NCBI RefSeq assembly: GCF_011059135.1
Contig: NZ_JAALGD010000005.1
Location: forward strand, 15,629 to 79,628
Length of the DNA stretch: 64,000 bases
DNA from: Brevibacillus sp. SYP-B805
GTDB lineage: Bacteria > Bacillota > Bacilli > Brevibacillales > Brevibacillaceae
Reading direction: 5' to 3'
Below, piece by piece: positions 11,031 to 20,249 of the stretch. The translations under genes were made by a program, and so were the position numbers. The notes beneath the pieces were generated by a model. It ran no database searches, was not told the DNA's origin, and saw nothing but the letters and a program-made list of their open reading frames with translations. Each line of letters begins with the position of its first letter. The first letter of the stretch is position 1.

Positions 11031-11855
11031 CTACGCGTGAACCATCTCTCTGGGCGCTCCGACAGCCGCAAACCGGCTCTTGCTGAACGGGATGCACATC
11101 GGCGTGCCGTAGAGCGGATCGTGCGTGATCCGGCAGTCCATCTGGAACACGTGGCGAACCAGCTCCTCCGTCATGATCTCGTCCGGGCTGCCCTCGGCGT
11201 ACACGCTCCGGTTGTGTACGGCAACGATGTGGTGAGCGTAGCGGCAGGCCAGGTTCAGGTCGTGCAGCACCATGACGATCGTGCGCTGCTCCGTCAGGTT
11301 CAGATCGTACAGCAGATCGAGGATCTCGATTTGGTGCGACATGTCCAGGTAGGTGGTCGGTTCGTCCAACAGAATCGTCTCGGTCCCCTGGGCCAGGGTC
11401 ATGGCGATCCAGGCACGCTGCCGCTGTCCCCCCGACAGCGAGTCGACGGGATGGTTGGCCAGTTCGGTCAGTTGGGTGACTTCCAGCGCTTTGGTCACCA
11501 TCCGTTCATCTTCTTCCGACCACTGCTGCAGCCAGCTCTGGTACGGATAGCGTCCCTGCTTGACGAGCTGCAGGACCGTCAAGCCTTCCGGCGCTGTCGG
11601 CCCTTGAGGAAGGATCGCCAGCCGCTTGGCCACTTCCTTGGTCGACTGCTTGGCGATCGACTCGCCGTCGAGCAGGATCGTCCCTTCCTTGGGCTTCAAC
11701 AGCCGGGCGAGCGAGCGCAGCAAGGTGGATTTGCCGCTGCCGTTGCTGCCGATGAAGACCGTGATCTGCCCGCGCGGGATGCGCAGATCAAGCGCTTCAA
11801 TGATATTCTGTTCACCGTAGGACAATGTCAACTGACGGGTTTCCAAGGCATGCAC
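11031..11855 (-). CDS. Ferric-siderophore ABC transporter, ATP-binding protein (FecE/FhuC-like)
   Basis: This 274-residue ATPase drives import of ferric siderophore through the two permeases upstream. The Walker A motif GSNGSGKST, the signature LSGGQRQRAW, Walker B TILLDEPTTYLDMSHQ and the switch His in VLHDLNLACRYAHH are all intact. It has the family's usual length. AAGGAGAG precedes the ATG. It is the third gene of a minus-strand operon (permease, permease, ATPase) whose promoter is shared divergently with the binding-protein gene. Confidence 0.93.
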   Translation of the reverse strand: MHALETRQLTLSYGEQNIIEALDLRIPRGQITVFIGSNGSGKSTLLRSLARLLKPKEGTILLDGESIAKQSTKEVAKRLAILPQGPTAPEGLTVLQLVKQGRYPYQSWLQQWSEEDERMVTKALEVTQLTELANHPVDSLSGGQRQRAWIAMTLAQGTETILLDEPTTYLDMSHQIEILDLLYDLNLTEQRTIVMVLHDLNLACRYAHHIVAVHNRSVYAEGSPDEIMTEELVRHVFQMDCRITHDPLYGTPMCIPFSKSRFAAVGAPREMVHA

Positions 11856-11875
11856 GCTGCCTCTCTCCTTTCCGC

Positions 11876-12913
11876 TTACCGGTTTCGGTTTTTGTAGAGC
11901 AGGTAGATGAAAAACGGTGCCCCTACCGCCGAAGTAAAGACGCCGACCGGGATGTCGATCGGGGAAAAAGCCGTCCGCGCAATCAGATCGGCAATCAGCA
12001 GAATCAGGCTGCCGATCAGGGCGGAAATCGGCAGGGCGCCTCCAAAAGAGGGGCCGACCAGCATTTTAGCGATGTGCGGCGCCAGCAGGGCGACAAAGCT
12101 GATTTCCCCGCCGACGGAGACGGCCGCCCCGGTTAACGCGGCGCAAATGATCAACAAGGCAAAGCGGTCGAACTGGACCAGGCTGCCCACGCTGGTTGCC
12201 ACCTCGTCGCCCAGCTGCTGGACGTTGACGCGGCGGGCGAGCAGCGCAGCCAGCGCGATCAGCCCGATAACCCACGGCCCAATCATCTTGGCGTCGTTCC
12301 AGTCGACGCCGTAGATGCTGCCGGTGAGCCAGAGACTGGCCTTGTTTTGCAGGATAAACGGGCTGAACATGATCAGCACCGTGATCAACGCGCTGGCGGC
12401 GATTCGGATGCCTACGCCGATCAGCACCAGCCTTAGCGGCGTCACCCCTTTTTTCCAGGCGAGCGCGTACAGGATGAACGTCGTCAGCGTCGCTCCCGCA
12501 AATGCGACGGGAGGAAGCCATTGGATGCTGGCCGATTCAAAGTAAAGGAGGAAGGCGACCGCCGCAACCGAGGCGCCTCCTGTGATCCCGAGAATGTCGG
12601 GCGCTGCCAGGGGATTGCGGACGATTCCCTGTAGGATGGCCCCGGCCGCTCCCAGCGCGGCACCCACCAATATGGCGATGACGACGCGGGGGAGACGGAA
12701 CTGTGCCACGATCAGCGCATCCTGCTCCGATCCCATCCCCAGAAACACCTTCAGGACATCGAGGGGAGGGATGTTCATCTCGCCCATCCCCAGGCTGACT
12801 ACCGTGACGGCCACGCCCAGCAGCAGGCAGATCACGGTGTACAGCAGCGTTTTCTTGTGAATATGAATGGAAAAGGAGCCTTTTTTGCTGCGCAGCGGCA
12901 GATACGATTTCAT
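11876..12913 (-). CDS. Ferric-siderophore ABC transporter permease (FecD/FhuG-like)
   Basis: This 345-residue membrane protein belongs to the FecCD family (BtuC fold, about ten transmembrane helices). Family landmarks are RLPRVVIAILVGAALGAAGAI and RNPLAAPDILGITGGAS near residues 70-115, and the coupling segment FVALLAPHIAKMLVG near 275. I chose the ATG at 12913. It overlaps the stop of the preceding permease by four bases (ATGA), which implies coupled translation of the heterodimer. Confidence 0.92.
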   Translation of the reverse strand: MKSYLPLRSKKGSFSIHIHKKTLLYTVICLLLGVAVTVVSLGMGEMNIPPLDVLKVFLGMGSEQDALIVAQFRLPRVVIAILVGAALGAAGAILQGIVRNPLAAPDILGITGGASVAAVAFLLYFESASIQWLPPVAFAGATLTTFILYALAWKKGVTPLRLVLIGVGIRIAASALITVLIMFSPFILQNKASLWLTGSIYGVDWNDAKMIGPWVIGLIALAALLARRVNVQQLGDEVATSVGSLVQFDRFALLIICAALTGAAVSVGGEISFVALLAPHIAKMLVGPSFGGALPISALIGSLILLIADLIARTAFSPIDIPVGVFTSAVGAPFFIYLLYKNRNR

Positions 12914-13920
12914 TTCTTGTCCAGCCCCTTTCTCGCCACATAGATGAAGAAGGGGATGCCGACCAGAGCGGTCATCGCTCCGATGGGCACCTCTGCAGGC
13001 TTGGCGATGAAACGGGCGGCGATGTCCGCCGCAAGCAGGATGACGGAGCCGAGCATGCCGCTGTACAAGAACACCCACCGCGTGTTCAGCCCGACCAGAT
13101 AGCGGGCGAGGTGCGGCGTAACCAGTCCGACGAAGCCAATCGGCCCTGCCACGGCGACGGAACTGCCGGAAAGCAGGACAATCACCACGCCGGACAAGAT
13201 TTTTACCAACAGGGTTCGCTGCCCCAGCCCCTTGGCGACATCATCGCCCAACAGCAGGGTCTGAATCGGCCGGGCGAGGAGGAGGGCAGCCACCCAGGCC
13301 ACCACCATGTACGGAAAGACGGCCTCCAAAAACTCCAGCTTCCGTCCTCCCACCGAACCGGACAGCCAGAACAGCACTTCGTCCAGCGCCTTTTCGTTCA
13401 GGACGAGCATGCCGTGCCGGGCGGATGCAGCCAATGCGGTGATGGCTGCGCCGGCCAGCGTCAGCTTGACCGGCGTCAGGCCGTCTCGGCCCAGCGATCC
13501 CAGCAGGTAGACGACAAGCCCGCTGACCGCCGCCCCCAAAAAGGAGATCCAGGTAAACGCGGTGAGCGAACTGATGCCGATAAATGTTACGGCAAACACG
13601 ACGAACAGGGCCGCCCCGGCATTGAGGCCAAACAGTTCGACATCGGCCACCGGGTTTCGCGTCAGCGATTGCAGCAGCGCGCCGGCGATGCCCAGACTGG
13701 CTCCGACGGCCAGGGCGTTCAGCACCCGCGGGACGCGAACTTCCTTGATGACAATGTGTTCATTGGAGCCGTTGAAATGGGTATAGGCGTCGATCGCCGT
13801 CTGCCAACCGGTGTCGATGACGCCGAAGACGAGGCTGGCGTAGCTCAAATATATAAGAAGAAACAGACCGATACAGACGCCGGCGATTTTGAGCGGATTG
13901 TTATGTAGCAGCGATTTCAT
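12910..13920 (-). CDS. Ferric-siderophore ABC transporter permease (FecC/FhuB-like)
   Basis: This 336-residue FecCD-family permease pairs with the following gene product to form the translocation pore. VRVPRVLNALAVGASLGIAGALLQ, RNPVADVELFGLNAGA and FVGLVTPHLARYLVG mark the fold. Two start codons are possible nine bases apart. The ATG at 13920 has the better distance from CAAGG and gives MKSLLHNNP. It is the first gene of the minus-strand operon and lies downstream of a sigma-A promoter and a Fur box. Confidence 0.92.
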   Translation of the reverse strand: MKSLLHNNPLKIAGVCIGLFLLIYLSYASLVFGVIDTGWQTAIDAYTHFNGSNEHIVIKEVRVPRVLNALAVGASLGIAGALLQSLTRNPVADVELFGLNAGAALFVVFAVTFIGISSLTAFTWISFLGAAVSGLVVYLLGSLGRDGLTPVKLTLAGAAITALAASARHGMLVLNEKALDEVLFWLSGSVGGRKLEFLEAVFPYMVVAWVAALLLARPIQTLLLGDDVAKGLGQRTLLVKILSGVVIVLLSGSSVAVAGPIGFVGLVTPHLARYLVGLNTRWVFLYSGMLGSVILLAADIAARFIAKPAEVPIGAMTALVGIPFFIYVARKGLDKK

Positions 13921-13963
13921 GATCTTCATCCTTGGGTGATGTTTTCAATTCTTTACACATTCC

Positions 13964-13993
13964 AGTGTAGTTGCTGACGAAACGAATTGTCAA
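13964..13993 (-). promoter_or_regulatory. Promoter of the siderophore permease operon
   Basis: On the minus strand a perfect TTGACA (13988-13993) and TACACT (13964-13969) are separated by 18 bases. The Fur box at 14000-14014 lies immediately upstream of the -35 element. Confidence 0.7.
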
Positions 13994-13999
13994 TGATTT

Positions 14000-14014
14000 T
14001 GAGATTCATTATCA
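14000..14014. promoter_or_regulatory. Fur box 1 (between divergent promoters)
   Basis: TGAGATTCATTATCA fits the 7-1-7 Fur consensus TGATAAT-N-ATTATCA with a perfect right half and two left-half mismatches. It lies between the two divergent promoters and can block both when iron is plentiful. Confidence 0.75.
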
Positions 14015-14022
14015 TTTTGTTG

Positions 14023-14051
14023 TTGACATCGACCTACCATGGTAGTAGGAT
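14023..14051 (+). promoter_or_regulatory. Promoter of the siderophore-binding protein gene, with a palindrome in the spacer
   Basis: A perfect TTGACA (14023-14028) is followed after 17 bases by TAGGAT (14046-14051). The spacer contains the perfect 12-bp palindrome CTACCATGGTAG (14034-14045), a possible operator for a second regulator in addition to Fur. Confidence 0.65.
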
Positions 14052-14063
14052 AATGGACGTAAA

Positions 14064-14078
14064 TGATTTTAATTCTCA
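14064..14078. promoter_or_regulatory. Fur box 2 (leader of the binding-protein gene)
   Basis: TGATTTTAATTCTCA matches the 7-1-7 Fur consensus with three mismatches and lies just downstream of the predicted transcription start, where bound Fur would block elongation or initiation. Confidence 0.65.
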
Positions 14079-14104
14079 TTTTCATCATGAAAGGAGTCAA
14101 CACG

Positions 14105-15118
14105 ATGTATTCTCGTACATACCGTACCGTACGCGGCAAAGCGTTTTTTGCCGTACTGATGGCTCTCCTGCTGATCGTTACCGGCTGCGGCGGCGGACAG
14201 CAAGCAGCCGAACAAAAGCCGGCTGAGCAAAAACCTGCCGAACAGGCAGCAGGCAGCGCAGGAGGTTCCGATCAATCCTACACCGTGAAACACGCGATGG
14301 GAGAAACCACGATCAAAGGCACGCCGCAGCGCGTCGTCGTCCTCACCTCGCAGGGGGTGGAAACGCTGGTGGCCCTGGGCGTTAAACCTGTGGGTGCGGT
14401 TGGTTCCTGGACTGACCCGACCACCTTTTACGATTTCGTAAAACCGCAGCTGGAAGGCACCAAAACGGTGGGCACCGAGTCCCAGCCGAACCTGGAAGCG
14501 ATCGCGGCGCTGAAGCCGGACCTGATCCTCGGGATGAAGTTCCGCCACGAAAAGATTTACCAACAGCTGACTGCCATCGCGCCGACCGTCTTCGTGGAAG
14601 AACCGCGCGGCGACTGGAAAGAAAACTTCATGCTGTACGCGGAAGCGGTCAACAAGAAAGCGGAAGGCGAAAAAGTGTTGGCTGATTGGAACAAGCGTAT
14701 CGAAGCGTTCAAGGCGAAAGTGGGCGACAAGGTGAAAACCAAAGTTTCGCTCGTTCGCTTCATGCCCGGCCGAGTGCGCATTTACTACAACGACACATTC
14801 GCCGGCACGATCCTGAAAGACCTGGGCGTAGCCCGTCCGGAAGCGCAAAACAAAGAAGAATTCGCCGCCGAAGTAACCAAAGAGCGGATTCCGGAAATGG
14901 ACGGCGACATCATGTTCTACTTCTCCTACGAAACGGGAGACGGTGAAGCGAGCAAGCTGGAGAAAGAGTGGACCAACGATCCGCTGTGGAAAAACCTGAA
15001 TGTGGTGAAAAACAACAAAGCATTCAAGGTGGACGACACGATCTGGAACACGTCCGGCGGCGTCATCTGCGCCAACAAAGTGGTGGACGAACTGGAAAAA
15101 TACCTGCTCCAACAATAA
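14105..15118 (+). CDS. Ferric-siderophore-binding lipoprotein
   Basis: This 337-residue lipoprotein captures ferric siderophore outside the membrane and delivers it to the FecCD-type permeases encoded divergently. The signal peptide ends in the lipobox LIVTGC (Cys28), followed by an alanine- and glutamine-rich linker. The binding domain begins with PQRVVVLTSQGVETLVALGV and has the helical-backbone class III fold (PF01497 type), with LEAIAALKPDLILG. The ATG at 14105 follows GAAAGGAG. Two Fur boxes flank the promoter. The ligand cannot be named from sequence. Confidence 0.92.
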   Translation: MYSRTYRTVRGKAFFAVLMALLLIVTGCGGGQQAAEQKPAEQKPAEQAAGSAGGSDQSYTVKHAMGETTIKGTPQRVVVLTSQGVETLVALGVKPVGAVGSWTDPTTFYDFVKPQLEGTKTVGTESQPNLEAIAALKPDLILGMKFRHEKIYQQLTAIAPTVFVEEPRGDWKENFMLYAEAVNKKAEGEKVLADWNKRIEAFKAKVGDKVKTKVSLVRFMPGRVRIYYNDTFAGTILKDLGVARPEAQNKEEFAAEVTKERIPEMDGDIMFYFSYETGDGEASKLEKEWTNDPLWKNLNVVKNNKAFKVDDTIWNTSGGVICANKVVDELEKYLLQQ

Positions 15119-15140
15119 GAGCAGCGGCATATGAAATACG

Positions 15141-15180
15141 GCAGGCTGCCGGGAATCTTTCCGGCAGCCTGCTTCTTTTT
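15141..15180 (+). terminator. Terminator of the binding-protein gene
   Basis: The perfect 12-bp stem gcaggctgccgg / ccggcagcctgc is followed by ttcttttt. Confidence 0.88.
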
Positions 15181-15192
15181 GGCAGATGTGGT

Positions 15193-15244
15193 CCCCGCCG
15201 ACACCAGCAAGGCCCCCGCTCGGCAACGCGTTAGCCATCGCCGA
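15193..15244. repeat. Dispersed palindromic element, copy A (left half)
   Basis: The sequence from ccccgccgacaccagcaagg onward repeats the left half of the 84-bp element at 48793-48876. It includes the outer arm, the conserved linker and the inner arm ending in ctcggc. The right half is missing or diverged. It ends directly at the stop codon of the minus-strand gene that follows. A right-half copy lies at 43491-43527. Confidence 0.75.
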
Positions 15245-15245
15245 T

Positions 15246-15992
15246 TCACCCGCGCAGCATCTTTTGATCGGTAAACCAGCGCTTGTAGCTGAGCAGGCTC
15301 AGCAGGACAGCGGAGACGACCGCAGAAGCGGAGAAGGTAAACATGATCAGGATCTGGTAGCGGACGGCTTCCAGCGGATTGGCCCCGGCGATGATCATGC
15401 CGGTCATCGTTCCCGGCAGCTGCACCAACCCCAACGTCTTCATGGTGTCGAACGTAGGGATCAGACTGGATTTCACCGAGCGCTTCAGCACATCCTGAAT
15501 CGCCTGGCGGATGTTGGCTCCCAGGCAGAGCAGCGTTTCGATCTCCCCGCGCGAGGCCTCCACCTCCCGTTTCATATGGCTTAAAAACAAACCGCACACA
15601 ATCATGCTGTTGCCAATAATCATGCCGGAGAGCGGGACCAGGTACTGCGGCGTCGGGGCGATAATCCGGAGCCCGAGCAGCAGGGCCATCGTAAACAGCT
15701 CGGTCGCCGAAAGCGTCACGGCGACGGGCCAGATGACAGCGGGCAGGTCCTTCCCGCGTCTGGCCGCATTCCAGGAAGCTACGCCGATCATCATCAGAAT
15801 CAGCAGGAGGATCAAGGCGGGATGATCGGTATGAAAGACGAACTGCAGCACGTACCCGATCGCAAAAAGCTGAACGGCGGTCCGTGCGGTGCTGATGACG
15901 ATCTCCCGTTCCAGGCCGATCCGCTGCCAGAGGGAGAGAAGCACAGCGATCAGGACAAAGACCAGCGTCAGCCACAAGGCCCAATCAGACAT
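15246..15992 (-). CDS. fetB: FetB-type (UPF0014) ABC exporter permease
   Basis: This 248-residue membrane protein belongs to the UPF0014/YbbM family, which in Escherichia coli (FetB) exports iron and protects from oxidative stress. Several hydrophobic helices and the conserved stretch LVPLSGMIIGNSMIVCGL near residue 120 are present. PGTMTGMIIAGANPLEAVRYQ near 195 is the family signature. It overlaps the upstream ATPase gene by eight bases, so the two are one translation unit. An iron-exporting role is transferred from family knowledge. Its position beside the siderophore importer agrees with it. Confidence 0.88.
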   Translation of the reverse strand: MSDWALWLTLVFVLIAVLLSLWQRIGLEREIVISTARTAVQLFAIGYVLQFVFHTDHPALILLLILMMIGVASWNAARRGKDLPAVIWPVAVTLSATELFTMALLLGLRIIAPTPQYLVPLSGMIIGNSMIVCGLFLSHMKREVEASRGEIETLLCLGANIRQAIQDVLKRSVKSSLIPTFDTMKTLGLVQLPGTMTGMIIAGANPLEAVRYQILIMFTFSASAVVSAVLLSLLSYKRWFTDQKMLRG

Positions 15993-16740
15993 GATGTAGC
16001 TGCCCCTCCTTCATGGAACCGTCCTGCAGGAATCTCCGCGCCATTTCCGTTCGTGGCGAATGAAAAAAGGCAGCGGCGGGAGCATCCTCCAGGAGACTCT
16101 TTTCCGCCATGAACCAGATCCGGTCACCGAGCCGCCTGGCCTGCTCCAGATGATGGGTGACCCAGAGCAGGGTGACACCATCTTCCCGGTGGACATGGGT
16201 CAGCAGTTCCTCCACGGCACGCTGGCTGTGGATGTCCAGCGAAGCGGTCACTTCGTCGAGCAGCAGGATGCGGGGCCGCAGCAGAAGCGTTCTCACCAGG
16301 GCGACCCGCTGCTTCTCCCCGCCGGAGAGCAGAGAGGCATCCTTCTCCCACGCCAGCTCGCCCAGTCCCACACGCTCCATCAGGGCACGCGCATAGCGCG
16401 CTTCAAACGGCTGCTGGTGGATACGGCTGACCGCCCGCAGATTCTCTTCCACGCTGCCCGGCAGCATGACGGGGTGCTGGGCCACGTAGCTGACCAGCGA
16501 ACGCCACTTTTCAGGTACCCACTCCGCAGCCGCGCGTGCCTGCAAGCGCACGGTTCCTTCATCCGGCGGGGTCAAAAGACCGATGATCCTGAGCAAGGTG
16601 CTTTTTCCCTGACCGGAGAGGCCCAGTATATGGATGATCGACGGCTCGGCGACCACCGCGTTCACATCGCGGAACAGCCAGGATCCCGGGCCGCCGCCCG
16701 CGTTTTTTCCAATATGCTCCAACTCCAACAGAGCTCCCAT
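15985..16740 (-). CDS. fetA: FetA-type ABC exporter ATP-binding protein
   Basis: This 251-residue ATPase pairs with FetB. Walker A is GLSGQGKST, the signature is LSGGEKQRVAL, Walker B is RILLLDEVTASLDIHSQ, and the switch His lies in WVTHHLEQA. I chose the ATG at 16740 because GGGAGGAG precedes it. The frame extends upstream through the hairpin, without a ribosome binding site. FetA and FetB together form a putative metal exporter at the cytoplasmic membrane. The same ATPase group also includes YnjD-like importers, so direction is inferred from FetB. Confidence 0.88.
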   Translation of the reverse strand: MGALLELEHIGKNAGGGPGSWLFRDVNAVVAEPSIIHILGLSGQGKSTLLRIIGLLTPPDEGTVRLQARAAAEWVPEKWRSLVSYVAQHPVMLPGSVEENLRAVSRIHQQPFEARYARALMERVGLGELAWEKDASLLSGGEKQRVALVRTLLLRPRILLLDEVTASLDIHSQRAVEELLTHVHREDGVTLLWVTHHLEQARRLGDRIWFMAEKSLLEDAPAAAFFHSPRTEMARRFLQDGSMKEGQLHHV

Positions 16741-16763
16741 GCGCGTCTCCTCCCGGTAAAACG

Positions 16764-16794
16764 AAATCCCCGAAGCTGCAGTCTTCGGGGATTT
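16764..16794. terminator. Hairpin between cytochrome c and fetA genes
   Basis: The perfect 12-bp stem aaatccccgaag / cttcggggattt has T-rich sequence on both strands (attttt on plus, TTTCGTTTT on minus). On the minus strand it terminates the cytochrome transcript ahead of fetA. Confidence 0.75.
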
Positions 16795-16812
16795 TTCGGC
16801 TGTATGTATCAA

Positions 16813-17208
16813 TTATTTATGCTCGGACAGCCATTGGGCAACTGCCTTGATTTCGTCACCTTTTTTCAGCATACCCGGCGGCATTCCGCCTCTACCGTTT
16901 TTGATGATATTGGCGATCTCATCAGCGCTGTATTTGCTGCCGACCTTGGTCAGGTTCGGACCTACAATCCCTTCCAGGTTTTGACCATGACAGGAGGAGC
17001 AGTTGGCTTTGAACAGGGCGGCTGCGTCAACCTTGGCCGGTGCGGTCGCTCCGCCTGCGGCTTCTTCACCAGACTTCGGAGGGAAATAGATCGATCCTAC
17101 GAGAGCAATAAGAAATACAAGAAACAAGATGCCAAACGAAGTAAAAAAGGCCTTCGCGGAGTCAATCACGTCGTTTTGATTCATGTCTTTTTTGTTTGGA
17201 CCAGCCAT
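16813..17208 (-). CDS. Membrane-anchored cytochrome c (c-550/c-551 type)
   Basis: This 131-residue protein has one N-terminal membrane anchor (about residues 21-41), an alanine- and proline-rich linker, and one class I heme domain. The heme motif is CSSCH at residues 70-74, and the likely axial methionine lies in GGMPPGML. It is expected to shuttle electrons on the outer face of the membrane, as CccA or CccB do in Bacillus. The ATG at 17208 was chosen behind TAGGAGGTC. The upstream frame lacks a signal and has no ribosome binding site. Confidence 0.9.
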   Translation of the reverse strand: MAGPNKKDMNQNDVIDSAKAFFTSFGILFLVFLIALVGSIYFPPKSGEEAAGGATAPAKVDAAALFKANCSSCHGQNLEGIVGPNLTKVGSKYSADEIANIIKNGRGGMPPGMLKKGDEIKAVAQWLSEHK

Positions 17209-17323
17209 GAGACAAAGACCTCCTAGTAAAATTAAACGGTTCACATGCAATTTTACGGCAAATCGGTGACAGTTGCAAGGCAGGCAGGAAACCGACAAAG
17301 AAAGTACACATTTATTTGGAAGG

Positions 17324-17352
17324 TTGCTCAACTCTTCGATTTATGATACAGT
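17324..17352 (+). promoter_or_regulatory. Promoter of secG
   Basis: TTGCTC (17324-17329) and TACAGT (17347-17352) are separated by 17 bases, about 50 bases upstream of the secG start. Confidence 0.5.
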
Positions 17353-17400
17353 AAAAATAATGTTTTTTGTCTACGGATCATGATGTTGGGGTGAAGCGAC

Positions 17401-17643
17401 ATGGTTTTGGCAGCAAAAATCGTGCTGGTTATCGCGTGTATCGGCTTAATCGCCGTTGTTCTGTTGCAATCGGGAAAAAGTGCAGGTCTTGCCGGATCGA
17501 TCAGCGGGGGCGCTGAACAGCTGTTGGGCAAGCAAAAGGCGCGCGGCATCGACGCCCTCCTGGGCAAACTGACCGTCGTGTTCGCCGTGATCTTTATGCT
17601 ATCTGCCATTATGCTCGGGTATTTCATCAAACTCGTATCGTAA
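17401..17643 (+). CDS. secG: Protein translocase subunit SecG
   Basis: This 80-residue protein has two hydrophobic helices (about residues 4-22 and 54-76) joined by a short polar loop. It contains the family motifs VVLLQSGKSAGL and GSISGGAEQLLGKQKARG. It is the small subunit of the SecYEG channel at the cytoplasmic membrane. Length is normal. The genomic order secG-rnr-smpB-ssrA is classic for Bacillales and supports the call. A terminator follows, so secG is transcribed alone. Confidence 0.95.
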   Translation: MVLAAKIVLVIACIGLIAVVLLQSGKSAGLAGSISGGAEQLLGKQKARGIDALLGKLTVVFAVIFMLSAIMLGYFIKLVS

Positions 17644-17658
17644 CGATACAAACAACGA

Positions 17659-17690
17659 GACAGCAAGTTCGCGCTTGCTGTCTTTTCTCT
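17659..17690 (+). terminator. Terminator of secG
   Basis: The perfect 9-bp stem gacagcaag / cttgctgtc is followed by ttttctcttt. Confidence 0.85.
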
Positions 17691-17702
17691 TTGTCGGGCT
17701 GA

Positions 17703-17731
17703 TTGCCTTGCCCCGAAAAGGTGAATACTAT
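17703..17731 (+). promoter_or_regulatory. Promoter of rnr-smpB
   Basis: TTGCCT (17703-17708) and TACTAT (17726-17731) are 17 bases apart, 37 bases before the rnr start. Confidence 0.6.
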
Positions 17732-17767
17732 ACGGAAGAACCTTCAGATATTAAAGGAGACAAATGA

Positions 17768-20161
17768 ATGAAAGAACAAGAGATACTTGCCTTTATGCGC
17801 GAACAGGCGTATCATCCGATGACCGTGACGGAACTGGAGGAAGCGTTTCAGATCACGGATGCAGACGGATTTAAAGAGTTGGTTAAAACCCTGAACATCT
17901 TGGAGGACCGCGGGGAGATCATCCGCACGCGAACCAATCGTTACGGGGTGCCGGAAAAAATGAACCTGGTGCGGGGAAGACTGCAAAGCCATCCCAAGGG
18001 ATTCGGCTTTGTCCTGCCCGATACGCCCGGAGAGCCGGATATCTATATCCATGCCCATGATTTTAACGGGGCGATGCATGGGGACATCGTCTTGGCACGG
18101 GTGGAAAAGCAGACGTCCGGGAACCGCAAGGAAGGCCGGATTATCCGCATCGTCGAACGGGGGATTACCGAGACGGTCGGAACCTATCAGGACGAAACGC
18201 ATTACGGTTTTGTCATCCCCGACGACAAGCGAATCGGTCGGGATATTTTTATTCCGAAGACCGCCTCGGCCGGCGCCGTCGATGGCCACAAAGTGGTCGT
18301 GAAGATCGTCCGCTACCCGGAAGGACACTCCAATCCTGAGGGGGAAGTGATCGAAATCCTCGGGCACAAAAACGATCCGGGTGTCGACATCCTCTCCATC
18401 ATCCGCAAGTACGGGTTGCCGGAAGAGTTTCCGCAGGATGTCCTGGCGCAGGCGCAGGCCATACCGGATGAGATCACCCCGGAAGAGATCAAAGGCCGGC
18501 GCGATCTGCGCGACCGGATGATGGTCACCATCGACGGCGCCGATGCCAAAGACCTGGACGACGCCGTTTCCCTGGAGAAACTGGAGAACGGCAATTACCT
18601 CCTCGGTGTCCATATCGCCGATGTCAGCTACTACGTGCGCGAGAATTCGCCGATCGATCAGGAGGCGTACCGCCGGGGAACCAGCGTCTATCTGGTGGAC
18701 CGCGTGATTCCGATGATCCCGCACCGCCTGTCCAACGGGATCTGCAGCTTGAACCCCAAGGTGGACCGCTTGACCATCACCTGCGATATGGAGATGGACA
18801 GTGACGCCAATGTGGTGAATTACGACATTTACCTCAGCGTGATCCGCACCAATGAACGGATGACCTACACCGATGTGCGCAGGATATTGGAAGACAAGGA
18901 TGAAGCGTTGATCGAAAAGTACAAGGAACTGGTTCCGATGTTCCAATTGATGGAAGAGCTCTGCCGGAAGCGCCGCAGACGGCGGATGCAGCGGGGCGCC
19001 ATCGACTTCGATTTCCGCGAAGCCAAAATCTACGTCAACGAAGAGGGAACCCCGACCGAGATCGGCTTCCGCACGCGCTCCATCGCGGAGATGATCATTG
19101 AGGAATTCATGCTGGCGGCAAACGAAACGGTGGCCGAACATTTCCACTGGCTGAAACAGCCGTTTATCTACCGTGTGCACGAAGAGCCGAATCCGGAAAA
19201 ACTGATGGCCTTCATGGAGTTTGTCACCAACTTCGGCTATACCGTGCGGGGCAAGGGCAATACCGTCCATCCACGGGCGCTGCAGCAGCTGCTGGAAGAA
19301 GTGAAGGGCACGCCGGAAGAAGTGATCATCAGCACGGTGATGCTGCGTTCCATGAAGCAGGCCCGCTATGATGCGGAAAGCCTGGGCCACTTTGGGCTGG
19401 CGACCGACTTTTACACACACTTCACATCGCCCATCCGCCGCTATCCCGACCTGATCGTCCACCGCCTGATCCGCGAGTGGCTGGAGCACGGCGAGATGTC
19501 GGAGGAGCGTGCCAGCTACTGGGCCCAGATTCTCCCGGAGATCGCCGAGCATACCTCACAGCGGGAACGGGTGGCCGTCGATGCGGAGCGGGAAACGGAC
19601 GATCTGAAGAAAGCCGAATACATGCTGGCGCACATCGGCGAAGAATTCGAAGGCGTGATCTCCAGCGTCACTTCGTTCGGCATATTCGTGGAGCTGCCCA
19701 ATACCATCGAAGGGTTGGTTCACGTCAGCTACCTGACCGACGATTATTACCATTATCATGAGAAAATGTACGCGCTGGTGGGAGAACGTACCGGCAAGCA
19801 GTTCCGCATCGGCGATGTGGTGCAGGTGCGTGTGTCCAACGTCAACCTGGATGAACGCACCATCGACTTCGAAATCGTCGGGATGAAAAAGGCGAATCAT
19901 TTCCGGCCGCGCGGCGAGCGCAAGCCCAAAGTGATTGAAGGCCAGGGCAGAGCCGGCGCCAAAGGTAAAGCCGGCACCAAAAGGAAGGAAAAAGCGGCTT
20001 CCCGGAAAAAACGAGCGGCGGGCATTGGCAAAGGAGTCGTCCACATCGCCGCAGAAGAAGCCGGCGACAAGCGGGAAAAAGCGTTCTGGGAAGATCTCGT
20101 GCGCGCCAAGAAGGCCCGGAAAAAGAAGGTGGTGGCGCAGGCAAAACGGAAGCGCAAATAG
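17768..20161 (+). CDS. rnr: Ribonuclease R
   Basis: This 797-residue 3'-5' exoribonuclease degrades structured RNA and works with tmRNA in removing defective messages. The order of domains is an N-terminal winged helix, two cold-shock domains (about residues 65-220), the RNB catalytic domain (about 245-575) and an S1 domain (about 625-710). The RNB acidic cluster is seen in [33 protein letters not shown] and the S1 start [21 protein letters not shown] are intact. The tail is lysine-rich (about 720-797), longer than in E. coli. The ribosome binding site is AAAGGAG. smpB follows downstream. Confidence 0.96.
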   Translation: MKEQEILAFMREQAYHPMTVTELEEAFQITDADGFKELVKTLNILEDRGEIIRTRTNRYGVPEKMNLVRGRLQSHPKGFGFVLPDTPGEPDIYIHAHDFNGAMHGDIVLARVEKQTSGNRKEGRIIRIVERGITETVGTYQDETHYGFVIPDDKRIGRDIFIPKTASAGAVDGHKVVVKIVRYPEGHSNPEGEVIEILGHKNDPGVDILSIIRKYGLPEEFPQDVLAQAQAIPDEITPEEIKGRRDLRDRMMVTIDGADAKDLDDAVSLEKLENGNYLLGVHIADVSYYVRENSPIDQEAYRRGTSVYLVDRVIPMIPHRLSNGICSLNPKVDRLTITCDMEMDSDANVVNYDIYLSVIRTNERMTYTDVRRILEDKDEALIEKYKELVPMFQLMEELCRKRRRRRMQRGAIDFDFREAKIYVNEEGTPTEIGFRTRSIAEMIIEEFMLAANETVAEHFHWLKQPFIYRVHEEPNPEKLMAFMEFVTNFGYTVRGKGNTVHPRALQQLLEEVKGTPEEVIISTVMLRSMKQARYDAESLGHFGLATDFYTHFTSPIRRYPDLIVHRLIREWLEHGEMSEERASYWAQILPEIAEHTSQRERVAVDAERETDDLKKAEYMLAHIGEEFEGVISSVTSFGIFVELPNTIEGLVHVSYLTDDYYHYHEKMYALVGERTGKQFRIGDVVQVRVSNVNLDERTIDFEIVGMKKANHFRPRGERKPKVIEGQGRAGAKGKAGTKRKEKAASRKKRAAGIGKGVVHIAAEEAGDKREKAFWEDLVRAKKARKKKVVAQAKRKRK

Positions 20162-20249
20162 GGGAGCGCCGCCCGTGTAAAATTTCTTGCCACTTTGGTT
20201 GTTTTTTGCTAGACTTACTGGTACCAATCTGGCAGGCGAGGGGATCGAC

